From positions 25,271 to 89,270 of the forward strand of contig NZ_FQYK01000009.1 of assembly GCF_900141715.1 (NCBI RefSeq): a DNA stretch of 64,000 bases, given 5' to 3'. Source of the stretch: Algibacter luteus (GTDB lineage: Bacteria > Bacteroidota > Bacteroidia > Flavobacteriales > Flavobacteriaceae). Each line of letters opens with the position of its first letter. The first letter of the stretch is position 1. The notes below the pieces were generated by a model. It saw nothing but the letters and a program-made list of their open reading frames with translations. It did not search any database and was not told the origin of the DNA. The position numbers and the translations under genes were made by a program. Positions 62,499 through 64,000 of this stretch are shown here, piece after piece.

Positions 62499-64000
62499 AT
62501 GAAACACACATATCACATACACGGAATGACTTGCAACGGTTGTCGTACTCACGTAGAAGAAACACTTTCAAAAGTGGAAGGTGTTTCAAAAGCAACAGTC
62601 GATTTAGATAAGGCAGAAGCTACTATCGAAATGGAATCGCATATTCCTATAGAAAAGTTTCAAGAAGCCTTAAAAAAGGATGGTGATAGATACAGTATTC
62701 ATAAACAAGGTGAACAGCATCATTATTCAAAACCTAAAACGGAAAAAACATCAAAAGGCACAGGTACATTTTATTGTCCTATGCATTGTGAAGGAGATAA
62801 AACTTATGATAAAGCAGGAGATTGTCCTGTTTGCGGAATGGATTTGGTCGAAGAACAAAATCTAACAACAGCTACAACTGAACAATGGACGTGTCCAATG
62901 CACCCAGAAGTTGTAAAAGATGAAGCAGGTTCGTGTCCTATTTGCGGTATGGATTTAGTACCAATGCAACCAGATGTTTCAGCAGAAGAAAAGACCTATA
63001 AAAAATTATTGAAGAAGTTTTGGATAGCAACTGCATTCACATTACCAATATTCTTAATGGCTATGAGCGAAATGCTCAATAACAATCCATTGTACGATAT
63101 AATGGAACAGAAATATTGGAATTGGATTCAGTTTGGATTATCTATTCCAGTTGTATTTTATGCGACTTGGATGTTTTTTGAACGTGCTTATAGAAGTTTA
63201 AAAACGTGGAATCTCAATATGTTTACACTCATTGGAATCGGTGCAGGTGTAGCTTGGTTATTTAGCGTTTTTGGTATGTTATTTCCAGATATGTTTCCGG
63301 CACAGTTTAAAACTGAATCAGGTGCAGTCCACGTCTATTTTGAGGCAGCAACGGTTATTCTAACCTTGGTGCTTTTAGGACAGTTGTTAGAAGCGCGTGC
63401 ACATAGCAAAACCAATTCGGCAGTAAAAGAATTATTAAAGTTAGCACCTAATAAAGCCATTAAAATGGAAGATGGTGAAGAAATTGAAGTCAGTATAGAT
63501 AAGATAGAATTAAATGATATTCTAAAAGTAAAACCAGGTGATAAAATTCCTGTGGATGGTGTAATAACTGAAGGTAAAACAACTATTGATGAATCTATGA
63601 TTACGGGAGAACCTATTCCTGTAAACAAATCTAAAGATGATAAAGTAAGTAGCGGAACAATTAATGGGAATCAATCATTCTTGATGAAAGCGGAAAAAGT
63701 AGGAAGTGATACGTTACTCTCACAAATCATTCATATGGTTAATGATGCGAGTAGAAGTCGCGCACCTATTCAAAATTTAGCAGATAAGGTATCAGGTTAT
63801 TTTGTGCCAGTTGTAGTTCTTATTTCTATTATCACATTTATTGTTTGGGCAATTTGGGGTCCAGAACCAGTTTATGTGTATGCGTTTGTGAATGCAATTG
63901 CAGTACTAATCATTGCGTGTCCTTGTGCTTTAGGTTTAGCAACACCAATGTCTGTAATGGTTGGTGTGGGCAAAGGTGCTCAAAATGGTGTATTGATTAA
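62499..64000 (+). CDS. copA: Copper-translocating P-type ATPase (CopA-like), 5' part
   Basis: About 500 residues are visible; the frame is open from the ATG at 62499 to the window end, so the gene continues beyond. An N-terminal HMA domain has GMTCNGC (Cys12, Cys15). Two short heavy-metal-binding domains follow near residues 88-118 and 127-157, each with CPMH and CP-x-CGMDL. Then come membrane helices, the actuator motif TGEP (ITGEPIPV) and the transport-site CPC in IIACPCALGLATP near residue 473. The phosphorylation domain is not in view. It pumps Cu(I) or Ag(I) from the cytosol, complementing the RND pump. Confidence 0.93.
   Translation, partial: MKHTYHIHGMTCNGCRTHVEETLSKVEGVSKATVDLDKAEATIEMESHIPIEKFQEALKKDGDRYSIHKQGEQHHYSKPKTEKTSKGTGTFYCPMHCEGDKTYDKAGDCPVCGMDLVEEQNLTTATTEQWTCPMHPEVVKDEAGSCPICGMDLVPMQPDVSAEEKTYKKLLKKFWIATAFTLPIFLMAMSEMLNNNPLYDIMEQKYWNWIQFGLSIPVVFYATWMFFERAYRSLKTWNLNMFTLIGIGAGVAWLFSVFGMLFPDMFPAQFKTESGAVHVYFEAATVILTLVLLGQLLEARAHSKTNSAVKELLKLAPNKAIKMEDGEEIEVSIDKIELNDILKVKPGDKIPVDGVITEGKTTIDESMITGEPIPVNKSKDDKVSSGTINGNQSFLMKAEKVGSDTLLSQIIHMVNDASRSRAPIQNLADKVSGYFVPVVVLISIITFIVWAIWGPEPVYVYAFVNAIAVLIIACPCALGLATPMSVMVGVGKGAQNGVLI

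Noticed and set aside
62680..62865. Plus-strand frame of 61 codons inside the P-type ATPase gene
   Set aside because: It is in another phase of the open CopA frame that runs from 62499 to the window end, which carries all the metal-binding motifs.

Overview
The window is chromosomal DNA of a marine-type member of the Flavobacteriaceae (Bacteroidota). The evidence is low GC, near absence of Shine-Dalgarno sites, several promoters of the Bacteroidetes type (TTG, about 19 bp, TAnnTTTG), a PorX-type response regulator of the type IX secretion system, an outer-membrane beta-barrel receptor with a carboxypeptidase-like N-terminal domain, bifunctional LpxC/FabZ, and an HYC_CC_PP-type exported protein. 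I cannot name the genus. No tRNA, rRNA, CRISPR array, insertion sequence or prophage was recognised.

Layout. 1-15.5 kb is an exopolysaccharide region: a C-terminal SGNH-hydrolase fragment, a surface-type pectate-lyase-like lipoprotein, an odd serine-acetyltransferase-like gene with an Arg8 tract, then an operon of sugar aminotransferase, membrane-bound 4,6-dehydratase, Wza-like export lipoprotein and Wzc-like tyrosine kinase. aroB and proline dehydrogenase follow, then a soluble dehydratase paralogue and the initiating phosphoglycosyltransferase on the minus strand. 15.5-23.9 kb holds alanine dehydrogenase, an outer-membrane receptor, tsaE, porX and an HD hydrolase. 23.9-33.4 kb is a lipid A/fatty acid block (lpxD, lpxC-fabZ, lpxA, efp, second lpxD-like gene, sucD, fabG) followed by a VWA-like membrane protein and an SPFH protein.

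33.5-40.8 kb is a complete histidine operon (hisG, D, C, B, H, A, F, IE) preceded by a classic attenuator: a 17-residue leader peptide with four His codons, an antiterminator pairing and a terminator hairpin. 40.9-46.9 kb holds a divergent TruA paralogue and a stress/envelope group (Dps, MscS, a DUF1328-like mini-protein, two tiny acidic lipoproteins, a secreted protein). Recurring CTTAAAAATTTAAA boxes sit just before three of its start codons. 47-52 kb is leuC, leuD, a LeuA-family synthase and leuB, with a hairpin inside the operon and a REP-like repeat.

52-57 kb contains a second MscS protein, small membrane proteins, an exported PCMT-type methyltransferase, and gene-poor DNA with repeated CTATTTTACATA boxes and a nested hairpin. 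56.9-64 kb is a copper/silver resistance cluster (HYC_CC_PP protein, CusA-type RND pump, TolC-family channel, CopA-type P-ATPase running off the end).

For several genes I moved the start to an internal ATG better supported by family length or promoter position: hisD, leuD, the LeuA-like gene, cusA, the SPFH gene, the HYC_CC_PP gene, the outer-membrane receptor and the serine acetyltransferase. The best candidates for new biology are the his attenuator, the 42-45 kb stress/envelope cassette, the Arg8 acetyltransferase, and the repeat field at 54.4-56.8 kb.
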